A stretch of DNA of 64,000 nt from Burkholderiales bacterium Ga0077543 (lineage in GTDB: Bacteria; Pseudomonadota; Gammaproteobacteria; Burkholderiales; Burkholderiaceae_C), in the NCBI GenBank assembly GCA_001464055.1, contig LNET01000072.1:1-64000 (forward strand). Reading direction: 5' to 3'. The notes under the pieces are model-generated. The model did no database searches and was not told where the DNA came from. It saw only the letters and a list, made by a program, of their open reading frames with translations. The translations under genes and the position numbers were made by a program. Below, in pieces: positions 37,957 through 46,877 of this stretch; positions within the stretch are counted from its first letter, which is position 1, and every line of letters starts with the position of its first letter.

Positions 37957-38465
37957 CCGGCCCCCGGCGGCTGCTCGCGCAGCGGGCGCTGCAGCCAGGT
38001 GATGTCGTGCCAGGCGCCGAACTTCCAGCCGGCGCGCCGGTAGGTGCCCACGGGCGTGAAGCCCAGGGCCTGGTGGAAGGCCATGCTGGCCGGATTGGGC
38101 TGCGCGACCCCCGCCAGCGCGGTGCACAGGCCGCGCTCGGCAAGTCGATCGAACAGCTCGGCATAAAGCCGTCTGGCCAGGCCCCGGCCCTGGTGCGCCG
38201 GTTGCACATAGGCCGACACTTCGCAGGTGTAGCGGTAGGCCGCCCGCTCGCGGTGTGCGCCGCCGTAGGCGTAGCCCAGGCAGGCACCGCCTTCTTCGGC
38301 GACCAGCCAGTCCCAGCCGTCCAGCGCCTTGCGGATGCGATCGGCGAAGACTTCGGCCGTGGGCACCTCGGTTTCGAAGGACACCGCCGTGCGCTCGACG
38401 AAAGGCGCATAGATGGCCAGCAGTTCCTGGGCGTCGGCCGGGGTGGCCCGGCGCAGGCTGAGCAC
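37953..38465 (-). CDS. GNAT N-acetyltransferase (phosphinothricin acetyltransferase-like), GTG start
   Basis: LRRATPADAQELLAIYAPFVERTAVSFETEVP...AYVQPAHQGRGLARRLYAELF. Confidence 0.87.
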   Translation of the reverse strand: MLSLRRATPADAQELLAIYAPFVERTAVSFETEVPTAEVFADRIRKALDGWDWLVAEEGGACLGYAYGGAHRERAAYRYTCEVSAYVQPAHQGRGLARRLYAELFDRLAERGLCTALAGVAQPNPASMAFHQALGFTPVGTYRRAGWKFGAWHDITWLQRPLREQPPGAG

Positions 38466-38476
38466 GGCGTGCGGCC

Positions 38477-38896
38477 TCAGCGGACGAAGTAACCGGTCAC
38501 CCGCCAAATGCCGTCGGTCTCTTGCACGGTCGTGACGGTCTCCACCGCCTGGGCCTTGTTGGCGAAGACCGTTTCGAACTGGATCACGGCGTACCGACCG
38601 TCGGGCGCGCCGGGCAGCGTGCGCGTCAGGGTCGTGGCCTGGTCCTTGCGCGCGCGCACCGGGCCCAGTGGCGCGCGCACGCCCTGGACCGCCTGTTGCC
38701 ACTGCGTCAGCGTGACGGCGTTCTTGAAGCCCGCGGCGGTGCTGGACCAGGCACCGGCATGATCGCCGGCGTCGGTCTTGTTCAGCCAGGTCATCGCGGC
38801 GGACTTGGGTTCGAGGGTTTCGTCCTTGCCCACGGCCAGGGCCAGGGCCAGGGCGGGCACAGCCAGCAGGGCGACAAGCATGGTTCGACGGTCCAT
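38477..38896 (-). CDS. DUF4019-like exported protein
   Basis: Signal peptide; AMTWLNKTDAGDHAGAWSSTAAGFKNAVTLTQWQQAVQGVRAPLGPV. Confidence 0.8.
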   Translation of the reverse strand: MDRRTMLVALLAVPALALALAVGKDETLEPKSAAMTWLNKTDAGDHAGAWSSTAAGFKNAVTLTQWQQAVQGVRAPLGPVRARKDQATTLTRTLPGAPDGRYAVIQFETVFANKAQAVETVTTVQETDGIWRVTGYFVR

Positions 38897-39007
38897 CGAG
38901 GTCTCCAGGGTCATGGGTTGGGCGAAATCAATCGGTCGAGCAGGTCTGGACCAGGGGCCCTTTCTTGGCACGGCGGTCTTAGGGGCTTGGTAGGCAGGTT
39001 GGACGGG

Positions 39008-39544
39008 CTAGTCCGGCTTCGACACGGCAGTGTGCCAGCCGGCCCATCCCAGCCTGCGCAAGGTTTCCTGGTTGCGTTCGAAGATGGCCTCGGCGTCGGG
39101 GAAGGCGGCCACCGCGTTGTCGATGCTGGCTTCGCGCAGCAGGTGCAGGGTGGGGAAGGGCGAACGGTTGGTGCAGTTCTCGACGTCGCCGGCTTCGGTG
39201 CCAGCGAACTGGTAGTCGGGGTGGAAGCTGGCGATCTGCAGCACGCCGTCCAGGCCCAGTTCGACCAGGGCCGCGTCGGCGATGTCCAGGAAGTCGTTGT
39301 AGTCCAGGAAATCGGCCAGCACGCCGGGGTGGACGAGCAGCGTGGTGTCGACCTCGTCGGGGTCGGTTTCATCCAGGAACCGCAGTTCGCGCAGCAGGTC
39401 CTGCAGCAGGGCTTCGGTGTCCGTGGCCGGGCTCAGCACCCAACGGATGCGGTCCTTGGTGTGCACGGCCTTCGCGAAGGGGCACAGATTCAGGCCGATG
39501 ACGGCAGCTTCCAGCCAGTGGCGTGTGGCGGCAAGAGGGTCCAT
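39008..39544 (-). CDS. DUF1415 family protein
   Basis: TRHWLEAAVIGLNLCPFAKAV...FHPDYQFAGTEAGDVENCTNRSPFPTLHLLREASID. Confidence 0.92.
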   Translation of the reverse strand: MDPLAATRHWLEAAVIGLNLCPFAKAVHTKDRIRWVLSPATDTEALLQDLLRELRFLDETDPDEVDTTLLVHPGVLADFLDYNDFLDIADAALVELGLDGVLQIASFHPDYQFAGTEAGDVENCTNRSPFPTLHLLREASIDNAVAAFPDAEAIFERNQETLRRLGWAGWHTAVSKPD

Positions 39545-39554
39545 GACGCAGACT

Positions 39555-40322
39555 TTACGGCCTGACCGCAGGTGTCTCCAGCGGCATGCCGGCGGCGCGG
39601 TGCATCAGCCAGGTTTCGAGCGCCGTGTACTCTTCGGAACCGGGTGCGAAGGGCTCGGCCCGCACTCCCGTCATGCAGTTGCGCAGCCGCCGCTGCAGCG
39701 ATCCCATGCCCTGCCACTCCAAGCGGTACAGCGGGTAACCCGTGGGGTGGCCCTGCGGGATCACACTGCCGGCCAGGCGACCGCCGGCACGCTGGTCGTG
39801 GCACTGCGCGCAGCTCAGTCCCAGCTGACCCAGCGGCTGGTGGAAAAGCGCTTCGCCGCGCTGGCGCCAGGCCTGCAGGCGGGCGTCGGCCGGGGGCGCG
39901 ATGGGTTGGCCGCGCGAGGTATGGGCGACCCAGGTTTCCAGGCCGAGCAGGGCGTCGCTTTCGGCTGCCAGCGGCGCGGCCTTCAGGTGGCGCACGCGGC
40001 ATTGCTGGATGCGGCCCTGCAGCGTCAGCGGCTTGCCCAGCACCTCGTCCCAGGCCGGGTAGCGCGGCGCCACGCCGTGCAGGCTGGCAGGCGTGTGGCA
40101 ACGCACGCAGTCGCGCTGGAAGTCCTGCTCGCCGCCCTTCAGCCACAGCCAGCCCGGGTTCAGGCCGTCGTCGCGCTGCAGCGCCTGGGTGGCGGGCTGC
40201 ATGTCGAGCAGGCTGCTGCGCCGCGTGTCGGGGGTGGCAGCTGGCGGCGGCGGGCCGGCCGCTGCCAGCGTGGCCGCGGCGGCGGTGCCCAGCACCAGCA
40301 GGCGGTGTCGCCAGCGCCTCAC
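39555..40322 (-). CDS. soxA: Sulfur oxidation diheme c-type cytochrome SoxA
   Basis: CVRCH and CAQCH heme motifs; SVIPQGHPTGYPLYRLEWQGMGSLQRRLRNCMTGVRAEPF. Confidence 0.92.
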   Translation of the reverse strand: MRRWRHRLLVLGTAAAATLAAAGPPPPAATPDTRRSSLLDMQPATQALQRDDGLNPGWLWLKGGEQDFQRDCVRCHTPASLHGVAPRYPAWDEVLGKPLTLQGRIQQCRVRHLKAAPLAAESDALLGLETWVAHTSRGQPIAPPADARLQAWRQRGEALFHQPLGQLGLSCAQCHDQRAGGRLAGSVIPQGHPTGYPLYRLEWQGMGSLQRRLRNCMTGVRAEPFAPGSEEYTALETWLMHRAAGMPLETPAVRP

Positions 40323-40642
40323 GCGACGTCGAAGGCCACGGTCTCGCTGTGCTCGAAGCCCTTGTCGCCGCGCCAGGTCAGCACCAGCAGGCCGCTGGCG
40401 GCAGCGCGCAGGTGAAAGGCGACATAGGGGTTTGCCGACAGTGCCGGGTGCATGTCGGCAGCGAACACCAGCTCGCCGTTCAGCCGGGCTTCGAGCCGGC
40501 GCACGATATTGCGCGCTACCAGCTCGCCGCCGTTGCCGCGGCGGTGGCCAGTTTCCATGGGGTGCGCCACCGTGGTGCGTATCTCCACCACCTGTCCGCG
40601 CTGGATGTCGCGTGGCAGATGGACCAGGGCGCGCGTGCTCAT
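40319..40642 (-). CDS. soxZ: Thiosulfate oxidation carrier SoxZ
   Basis: GQVVEIRTTVAHPMETGHRRGNGGELVARNIVRRLEARLNGELVF. Confidence 0.92.
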   Translation of the reverse strand: MSTRALVHLPRDIQRGQVVEIRTTVAHPMETGHRRGNGGELVARNIVRRLEARLNGELVFAADMHPALSANPYVAFHLRAAASGLLVLTWRGDKGFEHSETVAFDVA

Positions 40643-40646
40643 GGGC

Positions 40647-41087
40647 TCATCCCTCGATGCAGGCGGCGAGCGTGACGATGACATCGGCCTGCGCCTGCCA
40701 CCAGCTGCCGTCGTTCATCTGCGCCAGCGCCAGCACTCGCTGCGACGTCGCCAGCCGCATGCGCGTGGCGACACGGGCCAGGCCGTTGTGCGGGCCCAGC
40801 TGGAACACCGCCACCTCGGGCTGCGGGTTGGCTTCGTTGAACAGGCCGATGCGGCGCACGTGCTCGGCCGCGCTCATCGGGCTGTCCACGTCGACCACCA
40901 CCGGCACGGTGTTGCCGTTGTCGACCAGGGTGGCGATGTCGAGCTTCACGCGGCCGGTCTGGACCGGGGCGCCGCCGGTGAAGGCCTGCACCGCCGCGCG
41001 CATCGACTCCGGGGTGGCGCGTGCACCGGACAGCAGCATCGTGGCGACGATGCCGGCACTGGCATTCAGGAGGTGGCGGCGCTTCAT
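40647..41087 (-). CDS. soxY: SoxY-like thiosulfate oxidation carrier with non-canonical C-terminus
   Basis: LDIATLVDNGNTVPVVVDVDSPMSAAEHVRRIGLFNEANPQPEVAVFQLGP...; ends VIVTLAACIEG, not GGCGG. Confidence 0.88.
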   Translation of the reverse strand: MKRRHLLNASAGIVATMLLSGARATPESMRAAVQAFTGGAPVQTGRVKLDIATLVDNGNTVPVVVDVDSPMSAAEHVRRIGLFNEANPQPEVAVFQLGPHNGLARVATRMRLATSQRVLALAQMNDGSWWQAQADVIVTLAACIEG

Positions 41088-41091
41088 GGTG

Positions 41092-41532
41092 TCACTTCAG
41101 GGTCTGCAGGTAGGCCACGACGTCTTCGACCTGCTGCGCGTCCAGCACCGGCCGGCCGCGCCATGCGGCGCCGACACGCTGCTGCCGTTCGGTCGCTGCG
41201 TCGGGCAGCACGTGGAAGGAAGGCATCAGGCTGGCCGGGTTCAGCCGGCGCGAGTCGACCACGCGCAGACGCAATTGCGCGGCGGTCCAGCGGCTGCCGG
41301 CACCGTCCAGTGGCGGCGCCAGGTTGCCCTGGAAGCGTTCTTCTGGAATCGGCCCGCTGTGGCACAGCAGGCACAGGCCCTGCTGACGCTGGGCGACGAT
41401 GGCGCGACCGCGCGTGGCGTCACCGGGCGTGGCTGTCAGCGCTGCCGGCATGCCGTCGTCCACCACCCCCTGGCCGGCCGCGGGCGTCAGGCCGAGGGCT
41501 GCGCACAGGGCGATGGCAGCGCGCAGGGTCAC
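41092..41532 (-). CDS. soxX: Sulfur oxidation c-type cytochrome SoxX
   Basis: GLCLLCHSGPIPEERFQGNLAPPLDGAGSRWTAAQLRLRVVDSRRLNPASLMPSFH. Confidence 0.9.
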   Translation of the reverse strand: MTLRAAIALCAALGLTPAAGQGVVDDGMPAALTATPGDATRGRAIVAQRQQGLCLLCHSGPIPEERFQGNLAPPLDGAGSRWTAAQLRLRVVDSRRLNPASLMPSFHVLPDAATERQQRVGAAWRGRPVLDAQQVEDVVAYLQTLK

Positions 41533-43730
41533 GCCCGCTTCAGACTTTGGTTGGCCAGGGGCAGGTCGCGGATGCGCTTGCCGGTGGCGGCAAAGATGGC
41601 GTTCAGCACCGCTGGCGCGGCCACCGCGATCGTGGGTTCACCCACGCCGCCCCAGAAGCCGCCAGTGGGCACGAGCACGGTTTCCACCTTGGGCATCTGG
41701 TTCATGCGCAGCATCGGGTAGGTGTCGAAATTGCGCTGTTCGATGCGGCCGTCCTTGACCGTACAGGAACCGTAGAGCGCTGCCGTCAGGCCATAGGCGA
41801 AGCTGCCTTCGACCTGGGCCTCGACCTGCTGCGGGTTGACCACGTGCCCGGGGTCGGTGGCGGCGACGATGCGGTGGATCTTCAGTTCACCCGCGTCGCT
41901 GACCGAGACCTCGGCCACGGCCGCCACGTAGGCGCCGAAGCCGTGGGTCTGGGCCAGGCCGCGGAAGACCTTCTGGCCGTTCACGTCGGGCGCGGGCCGG
42001 CCCCAGCCGGCGCGCTCGGCGGCGGCGTTCAGCACCGCCAGGTGCTTGGGGTGCTTGCCCATCAGGCTGCGGCGCAGGGCCAGCGGGTCCTGCTTGGTGG
42101 CGTGCGCCACTTCGTCCAGGAAACACTCCAGGTAGATGGCGTTCTGGTTCAGGTTCACCCCGCGCCAGAAGCCCGGTGGCACATGCGGGTTGCGCATGGC
42201 GTGGTCGACCAGGATGGCGGGGAAGCTGTAGCCGATCATGGCCTCGCCGCCGCCTTCGTTCAGGCCCTGGAAGACCACCGGGTCCTTGCCGTTGCGCACG
42301 TTCTGCGGGAACACGCCGGCCAGGATGGACTGGCCGCTGATGCGCATGTGCAGGCCGGTGATCTGCCCCTTGTCGTCCAGCCCGGCCGTCATCTTGGCCT
42401 GGGTGACGGGGTGGTAGCGGCCTTGCGTCATGTCTTCTTCGCGCGACCAGTGCAGCTTCACCGGCGTGCCCGGGAATTCCTTGGCAATCACCACCGCCTG
42501 GCGCACCCAGTCGTGCACCGCGCCGCGCCGGCCGAAGCCGCCGCCCAATGGCAGTTTGTAGACCTCGCACTGCGCCGGTGGCAGGCCTGAGGCTTCGGAC
42601 GCCGCGGCGAGCGCGGCTTCGCCGTTTTGCGTGGGCGTCCAGACCTCGCAGCGCTCGGGGGTGAAGCGCACCGTGGCGTTCATCGTCTCCATCGTCGCGT
42701 GGTTCTGAAAGGGGTAGGAATACACCGCCTCGAGCTGGCGCGCGCTGCCGGCCAGGGCCGCCTTGATGTCGCCACTGCGATTGCCGTCGACGGCCTGTTC
42801 TGCCGTCAGCCCGGCCTTGACCATGGCGTCGATGTCGGCCTGCTGCACCTTGGCGTTGGCACCCAGGTCCCATTCGATGGGCAGCGCGTCCAGCGCCTTC
42901 TTTGCATGCCACCAGGTGTCGGCGACCACCGCCACGGTGTGGTCGCCCACCCGCACGACCTTCTTCACGCCAGGGCGCTGGGCCACGGCCGCGGCATCGA
43001 AGCTCTTGAGCTTGCCGCCGAACACCGGGCAGGCGGCAATGGTGGCGTTCAGCATGCCAGGCAGCTTCAGGTCGCTGCCGTAGACGATGCTGCCGTTGGT
43101 CTTCTCGACCGTGTCGAGCCGGGCCAGGCTCTTGCCGGCCAGCGTCCAGGTCTTGGGGTCCTTCAGCGTCACTTCGGTGGGCACGGGCAGCTGCATGGCG
43201 GCGCCGACCAGCGACCCATAGCTGGCGCGCCGGCCGCTGGCGGCGTGGCTGACCATGCTCTTGCTGGCCGAACATTCGGCGGCCGGCACCTTCCATTCGT
43301 TGGCAGCGGCCTGCACCAGCATCATGCGGGCCGCCGCGCCGCCCTTGCGCACGTAGTCCTGGCTCTCGCGGATGCCGCGGCTGCCGCCGGTGCTGAAATT
43401 GCCCCAGACCCGCTTGCGTGCCAGGCTCTGGCCGGGCGTGGGGTACTCGGTCGTGACACGGGCCCAGTCACATTCAAGTTCCTCGGCTACCAGCTGCGCC
43501 AGCCCGGTCAGCGTGCCCTGGCCCATTTCGCTGCGCGCGATGCGCACGACCACGGTGTCGTCGGGGCGCACCACGACCCAGGCGTTCAGCTCGGGCGCGG
43601 CCCCGGTGCCGGCAGCCGCACCCTGCGCCAGCGCCGGCACGTGAAAGCCCAGGACCAGGGAGCCGGCAGCGGCGCCGGCGGCACCCCCCACGGTGCCCAG
43701 GAAACTGCGGCGGGACAGCTCGGCGCTCAT
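41529..43730 (-). CDS. Isoquinoline 1-oxidoreductase-like molybdenum hydroxylase, large (beta) subunit
   Basis: RRSFLGTVGG Tat-like; NAWVVVRPDDTVVVRIARSEMGQGTLTGLAQLVAEELECDW; LPLGGGFGRRGAVHDWV. Confidence 0.92.
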   Translation of the reverse strand: MSAELSRRSFLGTVGGAAGAAAGSLVLGFHVPALAQGAAAGTGAAPELNAWVVVRPDDTVVVRIARSEMGQGTLTGLAQLVAEELECDWARVTTEYPTPGQSLARKRVWGNFSTGGSRGIRESQDYVRKGGAAARMMLVQAAANEWKVPAAECSASKSMVSHAASGRRASYGSLVGAAMQLPVPTEVTLKDPKTWTLAGKSLARLDTVEKTNGSIVYGSDLKLPGMLNATIAACPVFGGKLKSFDAAAVAQRPGVKKVVRVGDHTVAVVADTWWHAKKALDALPIEWDLGANAKVQQADIDAMVKAGLTAEQAVDGNRSGDIKAALAGSARQLEAVYSYPFQNHATMETMNATVRFTPERCEVWTPTQNGEAALAAASEASGLPPAQCEVYKLPLGGGFGRRGAVHDWVRQAVVIAKEFPGTPVKLHWSREEDMTQGRYHPVTQAKMTAGLDDKGQITGLHMRISGQSILAGVFPQNVRNGKDPVVFQGLNEGGGEAMIGYSFPAILVDHAMRNPHVPPGFWRGVNLNQNAIYLECFLDEVAHATKQDPLALRRSLMGKHPKHLAVLNAAAERAGWGRPAPDVNGQKVFRGLAQTHGFGAYVAAVAEVSVSDAGELKIHRIVAATDPGHVVNPQQVEAQVEGSFAYGLTAALYGSCTVKDGRIEQRNFDTYPMLRMNQMPKVETVLVPTGGFWGGVGEPTIAVAAPAVLNAIFAATGKRIRDLPLANQSLKRA

Positions 43731-44227
43731 CAGACTGCCCTCGCGATGTGGATGATGTCCAGGCCCGCGGTCTTCGGCCCGCCAGCGGCTTCCTTGATCG
43801 CGGCGCGCACCCGGTTGTAGGTGCCGCAGCGGCAGATGTTGGTGATGGCCGCGTCGATGTCGGCGTCGGTGGGCTTGGGCTTGTCCTTCAGCAGCGCGGT
43901 GGCCGCCATGATCATGCCGCTCTGGCAGTAGCCGCATTGCGGCACGTCGTTGGCCACCCAGGCCTTCTGAAGTGCTGCACCCACCGGGTCGGGCGCGATG
44001 CCTTCAATGGTGGTGATCCTGGCGCCTGAGCCCACCGCCGACACCGGCATTGCGCAGCTGCGCACCGGATTGCCGTCGATGTGCACGGTGCAGGCCCCGC
44101 ACTGCGCCACGCCGCAACCGTATTTGGTGCCGGTCAGCCCGAGCTGTTCACGCAGCACCCACAGCAGCGGGGTGTCGGGTTCGGCGTTGTGCGTGAGCAC
44201 GCGACCATTCACTGTCAACGAGGCCAT
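43730..44227 (-). CDS. Isoquinoline 1-oxidoreductase-like, [2Fe-2S] (alpha) subunit
   Basis: [52 protein letters not shown]. Confidence 0.94.
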   Translation of the reverse strand: MASLTVNGRVLTHNAEPDTPLLWVLREQLGLTGTKYGCGVAQCGACTVHIDGNPVRSCAMPVSAVGSGARITTIEGIAPDPVGAALQKAWVANDVPQCGYCQSGMIMAATALLKDKPKPTDADIDAAITNICRCGTYNRVRAAIKEAAGGPKTAGLDIIHIARAV

Positions 44228-44509
44228 CGGGTTTCCTTGTGGTGACGTTCAGGATGATTGGATGATGCGCAGACCTGCGCCCCCTTTGCCAGGGCGGGTT
44301 TGCTCGGGATTGTGTTGCGGATTCTGCGGCTCGTGCGACTTGCGCGCAGGTGACAGCAGGCTCGACGATCTCCCGGCCGTTGCCCTGCAGACGGCCGAAC
44401 ACGACACCGCGCACCCGGGTTTACGCCGACATGGATTCCAGGCATCGGCTTTGCACAGATTTACATAGCACCGCGTCAACTTCGGCACCGAGCTTTCGTT
44501 ACACACGGC

Positions 44510-45106
44510 ATGATGCCTGCAATGGATTCCGTTCCGATTCGCTCAAGTTTTCGGATGCGCTGTGGAGCCGGGCTGGCTGCCCTGGTCCTCTTGAGCGGTT
44601 GTGTCGTTGCGCCCGTGGGGCCTTCGCGCCCGATGGTGCGGGCGACGCCCGCTCCGGTTCCGGCCGCGTCGCCCCTCTACTTCTATCCCACCCGGGGGCA
44701 GACCGAGGCCCTGCAGGACCGCGACCGCTACGAGTGCTACCGCTGGGCCGTGCGCGAAACCGGTACCGACCCGGGCATGACGCCGCTGCGTCAGGCGCCC
44801 ATGCGCATGGCCCAGGCCGCTCCAGTGCGCAGCGATGCTGGCGATGTCCTGGGCGGCGCTGCCACCGGTGCACTGATAGGCGCCGCCTTGTCGTCGCCGC
44901 GCAACGCCGGGGGCAACGCCGTGCTCGGGGCCATCTTCGGGGCGGTCGTCGGCGCCGCAACGGGCGAAGCCCGCAACCGTGCCATCGACGCCGCCCAGGC
45001 GCGCCAGGACGCCGCCGATGCGAACGCCCGCGCCCGCGCGCCCCAGCCCAACTTCCGTCGCGCCGTGGCCGCCTGCATGCAGGGGCGTGGATATACCGTG
45101 CAATGA
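44510..45106 (+). CDS. Glycine-zipper outer-membrane-like lipoprotein
   Basis: LLSGCVV lipobox; GDVLGGAATGALIGAALSSPRNAGGNAVLGAIFGAVVGAATG. Confidence 0.85.
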   Translation: MMPAMDSVPIRSSFRMRCGAGLAALVLLSGCVVAPVGPSRPMVRATPAPVPAASPLYFYPTRGQTEALQDRDRYECYRWAVRETGTDPGMTPLRQAPMRMAQAAPVRSDAGDVLGGAATGALIGAALSSPRNAGGNAVLGAIFGAVVGAATGEARNRAIDAAQARQDAADANARARAPQPNFRRAVAACMQGRGYTVQ

Positions 45107-45125
45107 GCCGTGCAATGAGGCACCC

Positions 45126-45734
45126 ATGACGCCCCTGACTTCGACCCTGTCCGTCTGCGCGGCCCTGCTGGCGCTGGTCTGGACCGCCGCGGCTCAGCCC
45201 GCGTTCGCTGACCGCGGCGACCGGGGAAACCGCGGCGATCGCCACTCGCAAGCAGATCGTGGCGGTTCCGGCCACTGGCGCGGTGCCATCGTCGTGCGTC
45301 CGATCGTCGGTCAGCACCGCGGCGCTTGGGCCCGCCCCATCGCGCCCTGGGGCCACTACCCGCGCCATGGTCTGGTCATCCACCACCGGCCGGCGCTGTG
45401 GACACTGGTGACGGTGGGTGCGCTCAGCTACATCTATGCCAACGGCGTGTATTACCGCGAGCACGACGGGGGCGGCTACGAGGTCGTGGCGCCGCCCGTC
45501 GACGACCTGCCGCCGCCGGCAGAAGCGCATTTCGTCTACCCGCGCCAGGGCCAGGGCGCCGAGCGCCAGGCCAGCGACGAGTACGAATGCCATCGCTGGG
45601 CAGTGCAGCAGACCGGATTCGACCCCAGCAGCGTGGCGCTGGGCACGGTGCGCGATGTCAGCGCCGAACAGCGCGCCGGCTACCCGCGTGCCAGGAACGC
45701 CTGTCTGGAGGGGCGCGGCTACAGCGTCCGGTGA
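45126..45734 (+). CDS. DUF6515-like exported protein
   Basis: Signal peptide; TVGALSYIYANGVYYREHDGGGYEVVAPPVDDLPPP; C-terminal DEYECHRWAVQQTGFDP. Confidence 0.8.
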   Translation: MTPLTSTLSVCAALLALVWTAAAQPAFADRGDRGNRGDRHSQADRGGSGHWRGAIVVRPIVGQHRGAWARPIAPWGHYPRHGLVIHHRPALWTLVTVGALSYIYANGVYYREHDGGGYEVVAPPVDDLPPPAEAHFVYPRQGQGAERQASDEYECHRWAVQQTGFDPSSVALGTVRDVSAEQRAGYPRARNACLEGRGYSVR

Positions 45735-45794
45735 CTGCCCGGCCGAAAGGCCGATGCCTGTTTCGCAGTGCAGGCCGGCATGCCTGGCCAGGCG

Positions 45795-46763
45795 TCAGTC
45801 CGCCACCGGCCCCGATGGCAGTGCACCCGCCAGATGCTGCCGCAGCAGGCCTGCCAGCATCAGGCAGGCCTGATCGAGCAGCGGCCCGCGCGGCCGCTGG
45901 GCCGATGTGGCGATCCACAGGCTGGTGGTCAGCGGCTGGCGCGAACTGCTGCCCGCGTCCAGGTGAATGGGCCGGGCGATGAAGGCTGCCTCGCGCCCGC
46001 TGCCATGGACGGCATTCAGCGACAGCACCGCATGCCAATTCCTTTCGGGATGACGTTGCACCAGGTCCAGGATGGCCGGCACGCTTTCGATCTCGAGCCC
46101 GACACGGGGCGCCAGCCCGGCCGCGGCCAGCACCGCTTCCAGTCGCATGCGGATGGCGTGCGGCCGGCTGGGAATCACCAGGGCCCGTTGTGCCACCTGA
46201 GCCAGCGTCGCCGGGCGGCCGACGCTGCCCGGGTTGCCCACGCTGTCCTGGCGCGCGCTCACCAGGTAGAGCTTTTCGTCGAGCACCGGCTGCAGGTGGA
46301 TGGCCGGAGCCGGTGATGTGTTGTAGACCACGGCACAGTCGATGCGCCCTTGCACCAGCCATTCCAGGGTGTAGGTGGACAGCCCCTCGACCATCGTCAG
46401 CGTCGCCTTGGGAAAGCGTTCGGCGAAAGTTTCGACCAGCGGCGCCGTCAGCACACGCCCGATGCTGGGCGGCAGGCCCAGCGACAGCAAGCCCGCGGCG
46501 ACGCCGCGCAGCTCTTCCAGGTCCTGGCGGGCACGTTCGAGTTGTTGCAGGATGCCGCGGCCATGGGCCAGCAGGCGCTGGCCGGCGGGTGTCAGCGTCA
46601 CGCCGCGGCCATTGCGTTCGAACAGCGGCTGGCGCAGTTCGACCTCCAGCGCCCGCACCTGGCGGCTGAGGGCGGGCTGGGCGACGCGCAGTGCGCCCGC
46701 TGCACGGGTGAAGCTGCCGAGTTCGGCCACCTGCACGAAAGTGGCGATCTGCCTGAAGTCCAT
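45795..46763 (-). CDS. LysR-family transcriptional regulator
   Basis: MDFRQIATFVQVAELGSFTRAAGALRVAQPALSRQVRALEVELRQPLFERNGRGVTLTPAG. Confidence 0.94.
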   Translation of the reverse strand: MDFRQIATFVQVAELGSFTRAAGALRVAQPALSRQVRALEVELRQPLFERNGRGVTLTPAGQRLLAHGRGILQQLERARQDLEELRGVAAGLLSLGLPPSIGRVLTAPLVETFAERFPKATLTMVEGLSTYTLEWLVQGRIDCAVVYNTSPAPAIHLQPVLDEKLYLVSARQDSVGNPGSVGRPATLAQVAQRALVIPSRPHAIRMRLEAVLAAAGLAPRVGLEIESVPAILDLVQRHPERNWHAVLSLNAVHGSGREAAFIARPIHLDAGSSSRQPLTTSLWIATSAQRPRGPLLDQACLMLAGLLRQHLAGALPSGPVAD

Positions 46764-46805
46764 GCACCGATTGTCATGCCAGAAGCGATCTCTCTGGCCT
46801 GAGGC

Positions 46806-46820
46806 ATGCCGATCCGGCAT
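46806..46820. promoter_or_regulatory. Candidate LysR-type binding site (T-N11-A) in divergent intergenic region
   Basis: atgccg-atc-cggcat, perfect 6-bp inverted repeat. Confidence 0.6.
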
Positions 46821-46877
46821 ATCAGCTAGTGGCCGGGTCGGCTTGATCGGCGGACGGCTGGGCAGAAGAATCCGGGC

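Noticed and set aside
38834-38853. ggccag-type 6-bp repeats in the DUF4019-like gene
   Set aside because: Explained by the alternating Ala-Leu signal peptide (ALALALAV).
39555-41532. Interpretation as a working thiosulfate-oxidising Sox system
   Set aside because: soxB and soxCD are not in the window and SoxY lacks GGCGG, so lithotrophic function cannot be claimed.
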